From the NCBI GenBank assembly GCA_903813345.2, contig CAIIXF020000002.1:19296455-19360454 (forward strand): a DNA stretch of 64,000 nt, written 5' to 3'. The notes under the pieces were generated by a model that saw nothing but the letters and a program-made list of their open reading frames with translations, was not told the DNA's origin and searched no databases. The stretch comes from Owenia fusiformis (Eukaryota > Annelida > Polychaeta > Sabellida > Oweniidae). The position numbers and the translations under genes were made by a program. The first letter of the stretch is position 1; the number at the start of each line of letters is the position of its first letter. This document shows positions 43,070 through 56,716 of the stretch, piece by piece.

Positions 43070-43880
43070 TATGGACATACAGTGTGTCAGAGCAATATGA
43101 TAAGTAAGACTTTAATCCCTATTATTCAATTTATATAAAATGAGTTTCTTTAACACTGATAACTAATCCGTTTATTTGAGTCAATGGATTAATTTCCTAC
43201 AGCCAACGATTCTAAATTCCACAAAAATAATTTGCAAATTAAGTTTTTCATATTTATTTGATTGTATATTATCCCTCATGTTATGATTAACATTGTGTTA
43301 AAATTTGGATTCAATCGACCAATTCATTGGAAAGTTAATTTTTTAATTCTTCATTAAAAAGTTTTCCTCACATTTTTACTCTATTGTTTCTCTGTCACAT
43401 CAAGTTTACAACAAACAACATTTAAATCCCCCTCTTATATTACACAGGCACAAACAACCACCTGTATTCACTTTGTCAGCCACAAAAAACTGTCTTGACA
43501 CAGAACTGCTTACTATTCAGCTAAATTCATTACGCATTTTATACACGCCCGTACCTAGCGACCCCCTCTCCTTGGCCACTTTCAGGATCATGCCGTTTTT
43601 CACAATCTCGTACATGTACATGTATTGACATGCCAGAGCAATATAATTAAAGCTTTAATCCCCAAGTATTCTATGACATACGTTTTGTTCACTGATGGTT
43701 CCGATTTTTACAGAAAAATAATGTGCAAATTAAGTTTTTCTTATTTATTTGATTCTTTAATGTCCCTCTTGCTAGGATTAATATTGTGTTAAAATTTGGA
43801 ATTAATCGATTAACTCATTGAAAATGGATTTTTTGATTTTTAATTAATGACTTTTCTTCACCTTTTATCCACAGTTATTA
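43070..43880 (+). repeat. Local direct duplication, ~300-bp units
   Basis: 43075-43370 and 43625-43850 share CAGAGCAATAT, CTTTAATCCC, GCAAATTAAGTTTTTC, TATTTATTTGATT and ATTGTGTTAAAATTTGGA in the same order. The intervening 250 bases are unrelated. No coding signal. Confidence 0.75.
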
Positions 43881-44559
43881 CCCACATGTTCTGTCGGGGG
43901 CACTTTTGAATTTAAAGGTGATCAAGGTGACCCACTATCCATATGTTTTCTCTAGATCGGAATTGAACACTTGATAACCCAGTCAAATCCAAGAGTTTTT
44001 CTTAAATCTTTATAAAAGAGCCAAATGAGACTAATAGATCAGGATACGCTTTACTTCATTTTAATTTCAACTAGAGCTAAATTGTTGATTGTTGCATCTT
44101 GGAGACAAAAAAACAAACTTCAAAGTAATATGCGCTAATTTTACTCAAAACGGGAAATAAAGTATGTACCGATTTAACGTTCATTTTCATATGTCTCTGA
44201 TTAAAATCATATACTTCAACATCATGAAATTTTCAATTAGATTTACATGTAAGACATTAAGTTTGATAATAGCTTTCTAAAGTGAAATGTAAGGTTTTAT
44301 TTGTTTACATTAGCGCTTAATTGAAAAATAAAATAGGATTTATTCCAAGCCAAAAAATACTTGTCAAAAATTGTTTCGTTTTTGGGACAATCGATACACC
44401 ATTACACCATATTTCCGAACCGTCTAAAGCAATGGATTTCATAAGTTGATCATACAATGTAATTTCAATTTCAGGACGATTTTATGTCTGTGTGCCCCTT
44501 TAAACATGCAATGGCTTTATTTGCTCGATCCCCAATCACTGACGATTGCTAAATATGTA
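43881..44559. other. Intergenic, no feature seen
   Basis: AT-rich; it may include undetected 3' sequence of the minus-strand LINE fossil. Confidence 0.3.
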
Positions 44560-44880
44560 TACTTTTGAACATATTGTTTATTCGACATTTCCAGAATCTC
44601 ATGATTTTTGTTTCATAAATGTTAATTTCAAGTTTCCAGACATTACATAAAGACTCAAGAGTGTTTAGTATAAGTTGCATCCTTCTTTGCTACTAAGTAC
44701 TTGAGTAGTATCAAATATAACTAAATCGTCTGCAAATAGCAAATTGCTAACATTTTGAGTTTCAAGGGATGGAGATTTCCCAATATTATCCAACTTTTTT
44801 ATTGATATAATAGAGCAATTCGTGACCGGCATCAGATATATGCGGATCAACGTAACTTTGAACAATCTTCCCAATGATAC
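44560..44880 (-). mobile_element. LINE reverse-transcriptase fossil
   Basis: The reverse strand reads SNLLFADDLVIFDTT, the catalytic Asp-Asp box of non-LTR reverse transcriptases. After a one-base frame change it continues as LNTLESLCNVWKLEIN and ETKIMRF, the conserved helix and 'WKLEIN..KTKIM' block that normally follow about 15 residues later (jockey/CR1-type LINEs). At least one frameshift and a stop show it is inactive. Endonuclease and upstream fingers are not seen. Confidence 0.82.
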
Positions 44881-46282
44881 GTGTATATCATACTTGGTAC
44901 CATATATCTCATTTTTGGCTGTAGAGGGGACTTATTTGACATTTAGATTACATTTAGACACAATTAGATCTCTAATTTGAACGTGGTCTCAATATGAGCG
45001 TCAGAGACCACTTACATTTAATTGTCATATCGGGTGTTATATAGACCTGATGACTTTTATGGGTCTAGCTTCTAACATGAAGTTCAGGTAATATATACTT
45101 TCACGGTATTTGGCCTTGAGGATACGATTTTACGCACGCCGACCGAAGACAATCTCCGAAATGTAATTGGCATAGAAAAAGCATAAAACGGTGGTAATAG
45201 TATAGTATCTATATAGGTGAATAAAGCTTAAATAATAGATGTCACCCACGTTTGTATTTAATTTGCTTGGGCAAAACTTCTATTGACTTTATTGCTAGAA
45301 ACTTGAAGTCACTTGATTTCATGATTTATCAAAACGCGTTGGTAAAATCTGTCTGAAAGTCGAATGGCATACTATTGTATGACTCCGGCAATGTAGATAT
45401 TGTGATTAAGCATGAAAATGTTGGTAGTCATTCGAATAAACCAAGGTTTTAAAGAATTTTAGCATTACATCAATGGAGATTTGTCCCCAAGTTTTTTTTA
45501 AATGCCATAAAAATGATTTAAAAGACACAACCGTGTAAATAAAAGCTAATGGAGAAAACGTTCCACTGGCATCAAATATGCTATTAAAAAGAAAGAAAAC
45601 TAAGTCATTAAAGGTAATAAGTGCAAATCTCTTAAAATCTCACGAAAATCGAGAATTTGCGAGATTTCAAAGCTATTTAGAAATTCCTCTATTGGATGAC
45701 GTGTAGGCAAATTTACTAGAAGCGAATCGCAGTCTGGTCGAAAATAAAAAAAAAATTATTGGCGACATCTATTTATTCATATTCATTCATCTATATGGCC
45801 CCGGCGGAGGGGGGGGGCGAGATTTGTATTGGCACGTTCGATTACCAATTTTGTAAACAGGCCTCATTTGTCATTGAAATTTCTCTCCGAGTGTTTACTG
45901 TTGTTTTGTTAATATTCTCTGCAAGTTTGAATCGATTAACTTAAAATTCTTTTGAACTGATGTTAAACCGAAATAAACGTCAATTCCTTGATTTCAAATT
46001 ACACTTTGCGTATGCACGGCCCTAAGAGAGATCGTGGTCACGATTGTTCATGTGATCATAATTTGCACTTTGATTGGACATCATCATGCATTGCGATTTA
46101 AATTAAAGAAATTATTTCCATAAACACGAAGGAATATGACAGAATTATGGGAACTACTCATTTCTCAAAAGGCTCCCTTATTGGAAGCTGAATATAGAGC
46201 TCCTGAAGAAATATACTAATTAGGATTCTCGCAGTCATATTTAATAAGCTTGAAAGTTGATAACTGATCTCCTAGACACAAA
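44881..46282. other. Intergenic, no feature seen
   Basis: Some of it could be more of the LINE upstream part, but I find no motif. A G-run (GGAGGGGGGGGCGAG) lies near 45806. Confidence 0.35.
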
Positions 46283-46490
46283 CAGGGATCATTGGAACCC
46301 GACAACTATGGATCTGAGGCATATTCAGTGGTAATTGGAAGAGGACAACCATGGACCTTGGGCAAGTCTGTGATAATTTGAAGAGGACAACTGAATATCA
46401 GGCATATTCAATTGTAATTTGAAACCGACAACTTTGAATCTCAAACATATTAAGTGGTCATTGGAAGCAGAAAACTATGGATCGAGTGGA
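46283..46490 (+). repeat. ~43-bp degenerate tandem repeat, 4-5 copies
   Basis: Units start GACAACTATGGATCTGAGGC (46301), GACAACCATGG, GACAACTGAAT and GACAACTTTGAATC, each followed by a GTGGTAATTGGAAGAGG-type end. Divergence is high. Confidence 0.8.
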
Positions 46491-49400
46491 AATGTAGATA
46501 GCGGTAAATCACAATATACATCAAACCTTAATTTATTCTTTAAAACATCACAATTTTAATGTGAAAGCACAAGCCCTTCTTGTTACATTCCATTAGACTT
46601 AACAAAAATAAAATTGGGAATTTCCGCTGAATCAAGAAATAATAGGACTTTTGTCAGGTGTCAAAATTATAAATATTCCAAAAAGTAACCGGACCTGACC
46701 AAAACCTCTACTACCAACTATTTATTTATCTAGACAGCAACTCCTCTATTGAAAGTATTACTTAAACAGTATTGAATAGATTAAAAACTCATACATCATC
46801 AAATCACTACCATAAATGTTACTTCTGTTCGAAATTGGGTTCAATTTCTGCAATATTTTCTCAAAAAACTGAGAAGTTTACAAGAAACCCATATTTTATG
46901 CCATCTTTTGAGAGATGAATGCTTTTGGAAAGTGGCTTTGGTCAGTCATTTGATTATTTCATGAATTTCAATGAACTTACATTAAAGAATAATGACTAAT
47001 TTTAACATTAAGGAATATGCATATAGCTTTTTTCATACAGTTCATAGGTTATTCTGGAACATACAGACATGTGTTCATTGTTTGAATTAACATTAAGACA
47101 TTGAGAGGCAAGTGGTGCCACAGAGGATTATGATAATGATCCCTCCAATGTAAGCATTGTACGTAATTTGTAATCACAGTTCTTTCAAGAGTCCATTGTC
47201 AGTCTAGGTAACAATCATGAGTGGTGTCACAAGAGAGTATGATAATGTTGTTCTCTCCGAGATAAAGATGCAGAATATATATTATCGCAGTCCATAACTA
47301 AGTTACACCATCATTGTTGTATATGTAACAGAGTCATTGATAGTGCCAAATACAGAAGACAACAATAATAATGTTCTTCTCTCCAAGGGGTTCAGACAAT
47401 ATGTTATTGCAGTCCGTAACTATGTTACACAAAATTGTTGCAAACACCTATCACTAGAACCAGTAACAACATGCTTTGTATATACAGACACTGCAAACAG
47501 CCGCCGCAGACTTTGGATCTCTGTCCATCTTCTCTGTCACTTCATTTACAGGATAGACATTGTTACAACCTGAAAGTACTTGAAAAAAAGAGGAAAAAGT
47601 CAGCAAGGAGGATTTGACTTTTTCCTTAAAAGGAATAGGTGAATATATCCATATCTCTGGAATGACCATTTTTAGGTATGAGTATATTTATATATTGCTT
47701 TTAAGACTATGCATTAACATGCAAATGTCACCACCGGCCATTTGTTTAAGAAGCAATTTGTAACAGTAGCTTAACACTAATTGCTGACTGCCATCAATGA
47801 AGTAGTTTTGTCCACTAAATAGAGAATATCACACTATTTCACAACTCCTGGTGGTGACATAAAAAATCAAATCATTGCTGAGTAAGTACAGTTTAATGAA
47901 AACTATGAATAAAAATCGTATGATTGCTGAATTAATTGGCAAATTAGTACTTCTATAGCTCAGATAGCTAGCATTATAGTAATCAAACAAATGATCAAGA
48001 CCAAATTGATTGAATTTAAACTATTTTCCCTGTTTAGTTCCCAAAGTCTCAGAATGAAAAATTACCAAACACATGCAAACAGTGTTCCCTGTGTAGCAAC
48101 AACGGCCCGATTTGCTGAAAAAAAGAAAAAATATATGTAATGCATGTTAATCTTATTATTCCAATTCAAATAAATTGCCAAAAAAAGAATTTGGAGGGAC
48201 GGAGTAAGGTAGTAATAGATTTTAACTAGTCAATACAATACTGCTTGCAGCACTGTAACCATTGTGTGGCTGCTACCAAGTTCATTCTTCTGGCTAAATT
48301 GTGATTTTGTGCAAGGAGAAAATTTATTTATTAGTATCTTCTTTGCAACAGTAGTAGTTGTAGTCCAGAGCAGTAGTAGTCATTGTCCTTTTTCACCTTC
48401 TTCAAAACACCTACATTGAGAAAAATGGTTTTAATGACTACCCTAACTCCGCAGCATGCAAGGGATTATCATTTGACAAAATAACATTTAAACCTTAACA
48501 ATCAGTGTCTAGGTCATAGATACCTAGACAGTTGATTGCTTTTTGGACCAAATAATGGTCGCATTTGCACTGACCTCAACACAAGAAAAAAATAGTTGAA
48601 AACTAAAAATTGGCTACAAATAGGCTACAACACAGAGAATCATCTTCCAGCTCGCACCCAAAAAAAGAATTGAAAATTGAAACCTAAAAACTGAGACTAA
48701 CATACTTAGTATGTTAACTCTCAGGTGAAAGTGAATGTAAAAAACAACAATATGAAGACAACATTTCCAAATATGGCGCACATCTCTTCCATTTTGAAAT
48801 GAACCATTGGTGGATTCCACTATTCTTTCATTTCAGAACATAGAACCTGTTACGAAGCTTTCAAGCCAACCATACCTTAACAAAAGATCAAACATTGGGT
48901 GACCGTCCCCTCGCTCATGCTGTATGCTGTCCAGAGAGATTAAGAAGAATAACAAGAATGCCATCCTTGGCCATGCATTATTAGGATACATCACATTAAA
49001 AAGATGAAATACAAGACCAGACCACTATCAATTCCCGATAGTATCTTTACTGTAACACTGATAAGCAATGTCTACCTACCTAAAGAGTACAAGGTAACAT
49101 GTATCAACTCCAATGCCGTTCCTGTACAGTAACCATGTGAATCCTAGCTGCGTCCTCACAAGATCTTAAGAATCACACTATATTCGTCATAGCCAACTAA
49201 TCGTCACTGATGCTTGAAAGCAAAAATGAGTGGACCATCACCAGAATTCACCGAGACCCCTCGGGAACTATCAAATGCACACCGGCACCACAGCAATACA
49301 TTGACCTACATCCTGGTGGGTGCAGGTCGACCACGTTTACTGACGAGTAACTGTGGCTTTCATCAGCCATCAGAATATAGGCGAAACAAGAACCAAGTTC

Positions 49401-49944
49401 AACAATAAGAATCCAACAAGGAAACTGTTGGGTTGGGACTTACAAGGAATTGATACCCGAAACCCATGCATCTAGAGATTGATAGACACTGATCATCAGA
49501 ATCACAGTGGAGATACCACAAGGAACATCAAATGGTATGATCAAGTAAGCCAGAGCTCTCAATGCAATGGATCAGAATGACCCATGCTCAACGATGCCAT
49601 CCTTAGATATTCCTCGAAATCAATCGGGACAACATAAAACATGAACAAAGGAAGGCCTCCCAACAATTGATCTCGTGTTAAGACATGCTCAGCCATCCAG
49701 CTTCATAGCAGACTCCACGTTCCTCCACTCCAGAATAATGGGCTGGCCAACAAAATCCACCGGTTCATTCAAAATGGAAGGTGCCCCACTAAACGAGAAG
49801 AACCTGCCTCCCAACCCATAGATGGAAATTATTGTCTAGCTGGAGATGACCCTTTAAATGACTATCATAACATAAAAATGACTAACATAGAAAATCAAGA
49901 TTACTTAACTTAGGTGACAGGAACATTGCAACTCTATTACAACA
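46491..49944. other. Long intergenic stretch, no gene seen
   Basis: About 3.4 kb without a recognised gene or transposon. From about 48900 onward the base composition becomes more balanced (CCATC, ACCAG, CATCA phrases), yet no long frame opens on either strand. The minisatellite follows directly. Confidence 0.4.
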
Positions 49945-50890
49945 AGGGTCGTGTTGAAGTAGCTTCCAGTGTATCCAGTGATCTTGGCTTGGCTTCCTTC
50001 CCATGTGTGGGTCATCTTCACTTGGATTCCTATGGGTGGCTAGGTTTCCATTTGTGGCTCGATGCTTATCTTCCAGCAGTTGACTCATCTTCCAGAGGGC
50101 AGCCTGACTTCCTGTAGGATGACCATCTTGGCTTGACTTCCAATTGATGGCTAAGTTTCCATTTGTTGGTCAACTTCACTTGGATTCCTATGGTGGCTAG
50201 GTTTCCATTTGTGGCTAGATGCTTATCTTCCAGCAGTTGATTCATCTTCCAGAGGGCAGCCTGACTTCCTGTAGGATGACCATCTTGGCTTGACTTCCAA
50301 TTGATGGCTAGGTTTCCATTTGTGGGTCATCTTCACTTGGATTCCTATGGTGGCTAGGTTTCCATTTGTGGCTAGATGCTTATCTTCCAGCAGTTGACTC
50401 ATCTTCCAGAGGGCAGCCTGACTTCCTGTAGGATGACCATCTTGGCTTGACTTCCAATTGATGGCTAGGTTTCCATTTGTGGCTTGATGCTTATTTGTGG
50501 CTCATCTTCCAGCAGTTGGCTATCTTCCAGCAGGCGGCTATCTTCCAACAGGTGACTCATCTTCCAGCAGGTGACTTATCTTCCAGCAGGTGACTCATCT
50601 TCCAGCAGGTGACTTATCTTCCAGCAGGTGACTTATCTTCCAGCAGCAGCAGCAGACTTCCTGTAGGATGACCATCTTGGCTTGGATTCCTATGGTGGCT
50701 AGGTTTCAATTTGTGGCTAGATGCTTATCTTCCAGCAGGTGACTCATCTTCCAGAGGGCAGCTTGACTTCCCGTAGCATGACCATCTTGGCTTGACTTCC
50801 CGTAGCATGACCATCTTGGCTTGACTTCCAATTGATGGCCTGGCTTCCATTTGTTGCTCATCTTCCAGCAGGTGCCTCGGTCTTCCAGAG
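49945..50890 (+). repeat. Minisatellite, ~157-bp higher unit with 19-bp sub-repeats
   Basis: The phrase GGATGACCATCTTGGCTTGA recurs at about 50118, 50275 and 50432 (period 157) and in degraded form at 50666, 50776 and 50808. Each unit also holds GGCTAGGTTTCCATTTGTGG and CTTATCTTCCAGCAG. Between about 50505 and 50645 the block collapses into five or more 19-base units (GACTCATCTTCCAGCAGGT). Several frames stay open for 60-70 codons but are interrupted. Confidence 0.92.
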
Positions 50891-51389
50891 GCCAGTTTGG
50901 ATTCCTGTTTGTGGTTCAGATTCTAGTGGGCTTCTAATCTCCAGGCTAAAGGTAAATCTGAAAGCAATACTGTATATTAGGAAATGAAATATTGTACTTA
51001 CTTGAATATGATCCTAGAGACCTCTCCTGTCTTGGACAATTCTACTTTAGGCGTATAAGACATCACCAATGGTAGTTATAACCGTATAATATGTGGGTAC
51101 AAATGCTGTAGACGGATGGTGTAGACTTTGGTTCCTCTCTGACACTTCTCGGACAACACAGAATTTTTCATGGCCAGGGTAAGAGGAGGGCACCTGGAAG
51201 TAAATACAAAATAGGAAAAAGTCAGCAATGAGATAATGACTTCTTTTAGGTTCAACCGACTGCTTGGAAGCAGTTAAACTCAAACCAAAGTTGACTTGGG
51301 GTTGAGTTTGACTGAGTTGGAGTTGATTTTGGGTTGAGATGACCTGTCACCTGTATGTAAATATGACGTGCAAGAACCAGAGATGATTT
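50891..51389. other. Intergenic, no feature seen
   Basis: No gene. A GTTGAGTTTGACTGAGTTGGAGTTG-like phrase, written here as GTTGAG/GTTGGAG units near 51300-51340, is weakly repetitive. Confidence 0.3.
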
Positions 51390-52165
51390 CACACTACCCT
51401 ACCACGTGACCACGTTTAAAAGGGAAACAGGGTACAATTAAGTTGCAAATGAGGGACGTGGGTTTAATTCCATATTTCTGAACGTAAAATACATTTTACA
51501 TTCATTTCTTGTGATCTACCAGACATAAAATAGATTCATCAAGCAGTTTGTAGAATATTGTTGGCAAAAAACAAAGGCAAAGATAGATAATAGTGGGCGC
51601 AGTGAAGCACAACTCTAAAGCAATACAAGAGACATTTCAGTAAATCTATCTATTAAAGTACAGGGAGCGTGTAAGTTTCACTTCGAAAATGTTACTTATT
51701 TTAACATTGGTATGTAACAAAAACACCAATTAACTGTTATTTAAACTACGTGTCATTGTGTTATATGTAGATATGTTTTCTAGTTTGTTATTCAACTGTA
51801 TTTTTGTGAATCGATTGTTTTTCTAAAATCTTAAGATGAATAAAAAGTCGTCAAAGAAATGCATCTTTACTTTGATTTAATGCACAACATATTGTGAAAC
51901 ATATTTCCTCTTGTCACAAAGAGGATAATGTTTGTTTTAGGGTGTCTGGCGATGAGCGTTTCATGATTAAATGCAAAATCATTGGAGCAGATACCATCCA
52001 AAAACATCTGACATCCAACATGTCATATAAGACTACATCACTGATAATAGTTTTTAGAGTTAAAAGCTTGGGTAAGCATAGTAATAGTATTATGAATCCA
52101 CTTCCTACAAATACATTAATTGTTCAGCACTATGTCTAGTCAACATTCGAAATGGCAGTGCTAAT
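51390..52165 (+). repeat. Dispersed repeat family B, copy 2
   Basis: Direct copy of 12931-13525 with small insertions: about 40 bases near 51435, and about 110 bases near 52030-52140 that are absent from copy 1. The peptide-like stretch (SCHKEDNVCFRVSGDERF) is kept. Confidence 0.75.
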
Positions 52166-52424
52166 GGTTACGCGATAACACGATACAAACATATGTAATA
52201 TTCTGCACATATAGTCATTTTGCAGTTTTAGGCAAGCATTTCCATATATACAGACACGTCGTAAATAGTTCGCACACATATTGTTACACATTTTCCCTTT
52301 TTAACACAACAGAATGTGACGTTTTTGAGAAAAATGTACACATTTGGAAATCCTTTCGTCCTCCACATTTGCCTCTTTATCTCAAAATATTTAAGACGAA
52401 TAACTCTGATATCGTATACATATT
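52166..52424. other. Spacer between repeat families
   Basis: No feature seen. Confidence 0.3.
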
Positions 52425-53535
52425 ACAATGGGTAAGGAGCATCATAAAACACGAATCAAATGATGTTTTAGGTGAAATAAATATATGTGTTGCTTTATTT
52501 GAAAATAGGTGAATGGCTTAAATTCGTCCTATTTTAATGAATTTTGAAAACCTTTCGTCCTCAACGCTTCCACATACAGCAGAACACACACACATTTGCG
52601 AACCAAATCAACTACTTATTAGTAAACTAGAGTTTATAAGCAAAATAAGCATGCATGCTTAATGTAAAATTGGCCTCTTATATTTTGTTTAATGAACACC
52701 CGAAAAGTTGAAGGTAACAAAAAATGAGCATAAAGGTGGCTGTTGACAAAATCTATGTTTCAAACTTTATGATGTCACAATATGGGACATTTACTAGAAT
52801 TCACTCCTTGAAATTAAACCTGTACATCGCTCCAAAATTCAATATGTTAACATATATTGTTTTTACATTTTGAAGCTCTAATATGAAGTTTATGTAAATA
52901 AAAATTGTTTTTTCTGCGTAATATCAAAGAACAATCATTTAGTTAAAAAAAATAAAAAGTGATTGCAGGACTCATGCGTGCTGAGTGAGCATTCTACCGC
53001 AAGGCTACTGAGATATTATGATTGATGGGAGTAATTAAACACTACTTAAGTTGAATGCTATAATTCGGAAGTGATGTCACGTTCTTATTAAGAAACCTTC
53101 CCAAAATCATATTGTCGTCAAAAATCGAATCAATTCAACGAACAATCTTTGAAATGACACATTTATCGTAAGTATTTATACACAAGATTTGCCCCATTTG
53201 TTCATCATTCTATAATCTTTCATTAAGCTCAAAATGATAAAGTGCATCCCGAAACAACCCAAGATTGCGTTTTGGGGCAAACAGCAGCTTTAAACTTCCA
53301 TCTACCTTTATCAAGACTATCAGGAGTATAATAGTCAAATATTGTTTCAGCTATGAGCTTTTAAAGAAAAAAATTCTTCAAAATGTAACGTGTCAACAGC
53401 GGATATTTGCCAGATTTTTGGAAAAAGAACAGTTTTTAAAAAAAGAATGCGCGATAATTGTGAAAGGAGTGTATTTGCTTTAAAACTTCATTAAAGCAGC
53501 TTTAAAACGATATATAACTTTAATCAGAATATCTT
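52425..53535 (-). repeat. Dispersed repeat family F, copy 2 (split)
   Basis: Reverse complement of 24445-25095 in two pieces, 52425-52813 and 53290-53535, separated by the TTAA MITE. At the junction the uninterrupted copy reads through (GAAATAAAACTTC on the matching strand), so the MITE arrived after this repeat. Confidence 0.8.
52818..53289. mobile_element. TTAA-flanked MITE family I, copy 2
   Basis: TTAA at 52814-52817 and 53290-53293. The internal sequence matches copy 1 (TATATTGTTTTTACATTTTG, GAAATGACACATTTATCGTA, CCCATTTGTTCATCATTC). The tRNA-like portion (52965-53015, minus strand) is more decayed: the A-box side, GCGGTAGAATGCTCACT, and the AGCACGCATGAG arm remain, but the B box is lost. 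Confidence 0.8.
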
Positions 53536-54705
53536 CCTATATTCCAAAGCATTAAAGTTACATCCATGCGATAACCTAAAAACACAAGTGCACCATCTTT
53601 TTGCGACGTGTCACATGTGTTGAAACATTCTAATGACGCCCCTTGTATGCATTCCTTCATCAATGAACTCCAATGAAACATATCATTCCTTCTATTATTC
53701 ATTATATTCTGGCTTTGAATGTCAAATACAGCTTCATGTACCACAGGATTAGGATATCAAGCACATTAGAAATAATGATTGGCACATGTATGTCATTGTT
53801 GTACTCGTCTGAAAATTAAGATAAGATCAATTACATTGAGCGGTTCAAAAATATACTATCACACTATTGTACAAAACATGAGTCTAGTATATTAGTCTAT
53901 ATTATTGACTATCTCAGATTTTTTGGGGTATAAAACCAGCGCGCGAATCGTTTCTGTATAATCATCTTACTCATCAACTTTTGCAACTGTGTACTATGAC
54001 ATATCAAATATTTTAAAATTTAAAACGATATTATTTACATTCTTTCTTCAACCATCATATAACTTGGAACATGGACTTCACTACTGCACCACTGAAGTTC
54101 AGCGAATAGCAATATTGACCCATTCCGAGCACCAAACGTATTAGCCTTTAGACTAAGCAGTTGATATACTCAAAAGCGACCTGGTTGAAAGCAAAATATT
54201 TGCGCATGCACGATCAAGATATAGGGTTTAAAATAGGTAATAAAATACAGTTTAAGTTACTTGCACCTGTAAGGATTAATTCCCGCTCTATTCAAAAACT
54301 TGTCATGAACTTACAGTCGGTTTTACTGCTTCCAAACATTCAATTGAACCGAAAAAAGAAATCTTAAGCTTATTGTGCAATAATATATGAAACAAGAACA
54401 CAAACATGTACAACATATCCCCAACAAGAAGATTTTAGGATGGAAAATCCAAAATGGCAACCTATAAATTTACCCAGAATGCAAAAAAAACTTAACCTTG
54501 GTTCAAGATTTTCATACTAAGATTGGTTTTAATTGATTTGATATATAAATAAATGCACTGTTACTATATAATAGGCAAACTTTCTGAAACATTCAGTTAA
54601 TGCAAGGTCCATAATGTTAAATTCATCTTTTGTTTATTATTGTGTTAGGAAAGTTGACTAAATAGAACGTCATATTCACATGGGCAGGCAAATGTATAGC
54701 GTCGT
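53536..54705. other. Intergenic, no feature seen
   Basis: No gene; frames of about 70 codons have no motif. Confidence 0.35.
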
Positions 54706-55433
54706 GAAAATAGCGGCTACCAGCTAACGGATTGATTGCAATTTGATGGCAAAATCATTTAAATATGAATAGTACCTGCTGTGCGTCCAATTAGTTGCGA
54801 AAACCCAGTAGCTGAGCTAAATATCGTTTTAATCTGGTATTAAAGCAGAAACTAACACTGACTATCGAGGAAATTGTAAATAGCGGAAGTACACCTGGCG
54901 CATGCGCTTAGACACAAAACATATGTGTTTGATCGGGGATTAACCCCAGAGTTCAAAGATGACATACGCTTATAATGTAAACCTGTATTGAGATGACCCA
55001 CGTCTCTGATCGGTCAAAATCAACAAACAAAAATGGCAGATTTAAAATGGCAGATTTTTCTAATAACGCTTCAAGTTATATTATGTTAATTTCTGGCGTG
55101 TTAACCAATATCATAGCTTGTTATTTCACATCAAGATAAAGAAAGATGTAAGGAATATGCTTAAATCGATTAAAACATCACAACGACGCCTTATATTCGA
55201 AAACTAACTGGTGAATATTTGCGCAAACGAAGGTGGTACGCAAGAGACGTAATGTGTCAGTCATCACTAAAGCTCTGGGGCTTTCCCTCATCTTATATCA
55301 CATTTTAAGCTTGTTTGATCATGTGACAATTCAGTGTAAGTCAACAAACTGGTTGTTCGATATTGCAACTTCAAACTGACCGATTAATTTATGCAAATCA
55401 ATAGGTAAATCTGGTAGCTGGTAGTCGCTATTT
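54706..55433. mobile_element. Element with ~25-bp inverted ends (AAATAGCGGCTACCAGCTA)
   Basis: AAATAGCGGCTACCAGCTAA at 54708 is inverse to TAGCTGGTAGTCGCTATTTG ending at about 55432, with two mismatches in about 25 bases. The 725 bases between have no coding signal. Confidence 0.65.
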
Positions 55434-56202
55434 GCATTCGCAAATATAAGGTTTAATGATTGAATATTGATTTTTGTGGGTATTTTATAGGGTGTATTTT
55501 TGAATTGCCCGCGGGTGAGTGCATTGCATAATATTTAATAAGTAATCCCTGAGGTATCACGAAAAAGAACAATGAGCCCATGCGTTGCAAATTACATGCT
55601 TATATGTTTTCATAATTCAACAAAAGCAGTACATTCAAGCGCACTTAAAGGGACAACAAGGCCTGAAGAGAGAAAATGGGATTTTTTATTCTTTCTGAGG
55701 TATCAAGGCAATATTTGACTTAACATCTTCTTTGGCATATCTATTTTCTTAAAATGTATGGATAAACTATCAATTTCAGCATTAAGAAGTGTAAATTAGG
55801 TTCAAAGCTTCAAAAAGGAGAAATCCACTTTTATATTTTTGTTCTTTTTCTTTACACCTATTGTGCAATGCACCACTGCCGTGGCCAATTCAAAACGCAG
55901 TTAACAACCCTAGCTTATAAGATAAATGAAATGATTAGTGATATCATATTTAAGGAGAAAATACGCCTAAAGTTTTACCTGGTTAATAAATGTACATAAT
56001 AAGAATGATTTATGTCTAAAAGAACGTATTAATTTAAATTATTAAAATATATTAATCAGTGTTAACTACAGTCGTATTAATGAATGTGGTTTTAATAAAT
56101 GATTATCCTTTATGGACACCACCTAATAAAGAAATACCTAATATATGTGTCAAGTATCGTCAACAGTTATCATATCAAACAAGTATAAAATACAATATAT
56201 GA
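55434..56202. other. Intergenic, no feature seen
   Basis: AT-rich; a lone ATCCTTTATGGA near 56104 foreshadows the tandem array. Confidence 0.35.
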
Positions 56203-56716
56203 GTAAGTCATCCTTTATGGATTGGCTTATAGGAATGATAATCATAAGTATTTGAAGGTAAAGTCAATTGACATCCTAAGTGGGAGTATGTTACCTGACG
56301 AAGTAATTATAATTATTAACATAGGGATGTAAATAAACTAAGTAATTGTCACCCTTTATGGATGTACATTAATGGACTAAGTATTTGTCATCCTTTATGG
56401 ATGAGCATAATGGACTAAGTATTGCCATCCTTTATGGATGAGCATAAATGGACTAAGTATTTGACACCCTTTATGGATGAGCATGAATGGATTAAGTATT
56501 TGTCATCCTTTATGGGTGTGCATAAATGGACTAAGTATTTGTCATCCTTTATGGATGAGCATTAATGGACTAAGTATTTGTCATCCTTTATGGATGAACA
56601 TAGATGAAGTAAGTATTTGTCATCCTTTATGGATGAGCATGAATGGACTAAGTATTTGTCATCCTTTATGGATGAGCATGAATGGACTAAGTATTTGTCA
56701 CCCTTTATGGATTAGA
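56203..56716 (+). repeat. 39-bp tandem array, left block
   Basis: About ten units of ATGGACTAAGTATTTGTC followed by ATCCTTTATGGATGAGCATA. Every unit contains the dyad CATCC-TTTAT-GGATG, a 5-bp stem with a 5-base loop. The units are regular from about 56330. The period is a multiple of three, so frames stay open through it. Confidence 0.93.

Noticed and set aside
49882-50117. Coding gene in the 50-kb minisatellite
   Set aside because: The frames are short and follow the repeat unit on both strands.
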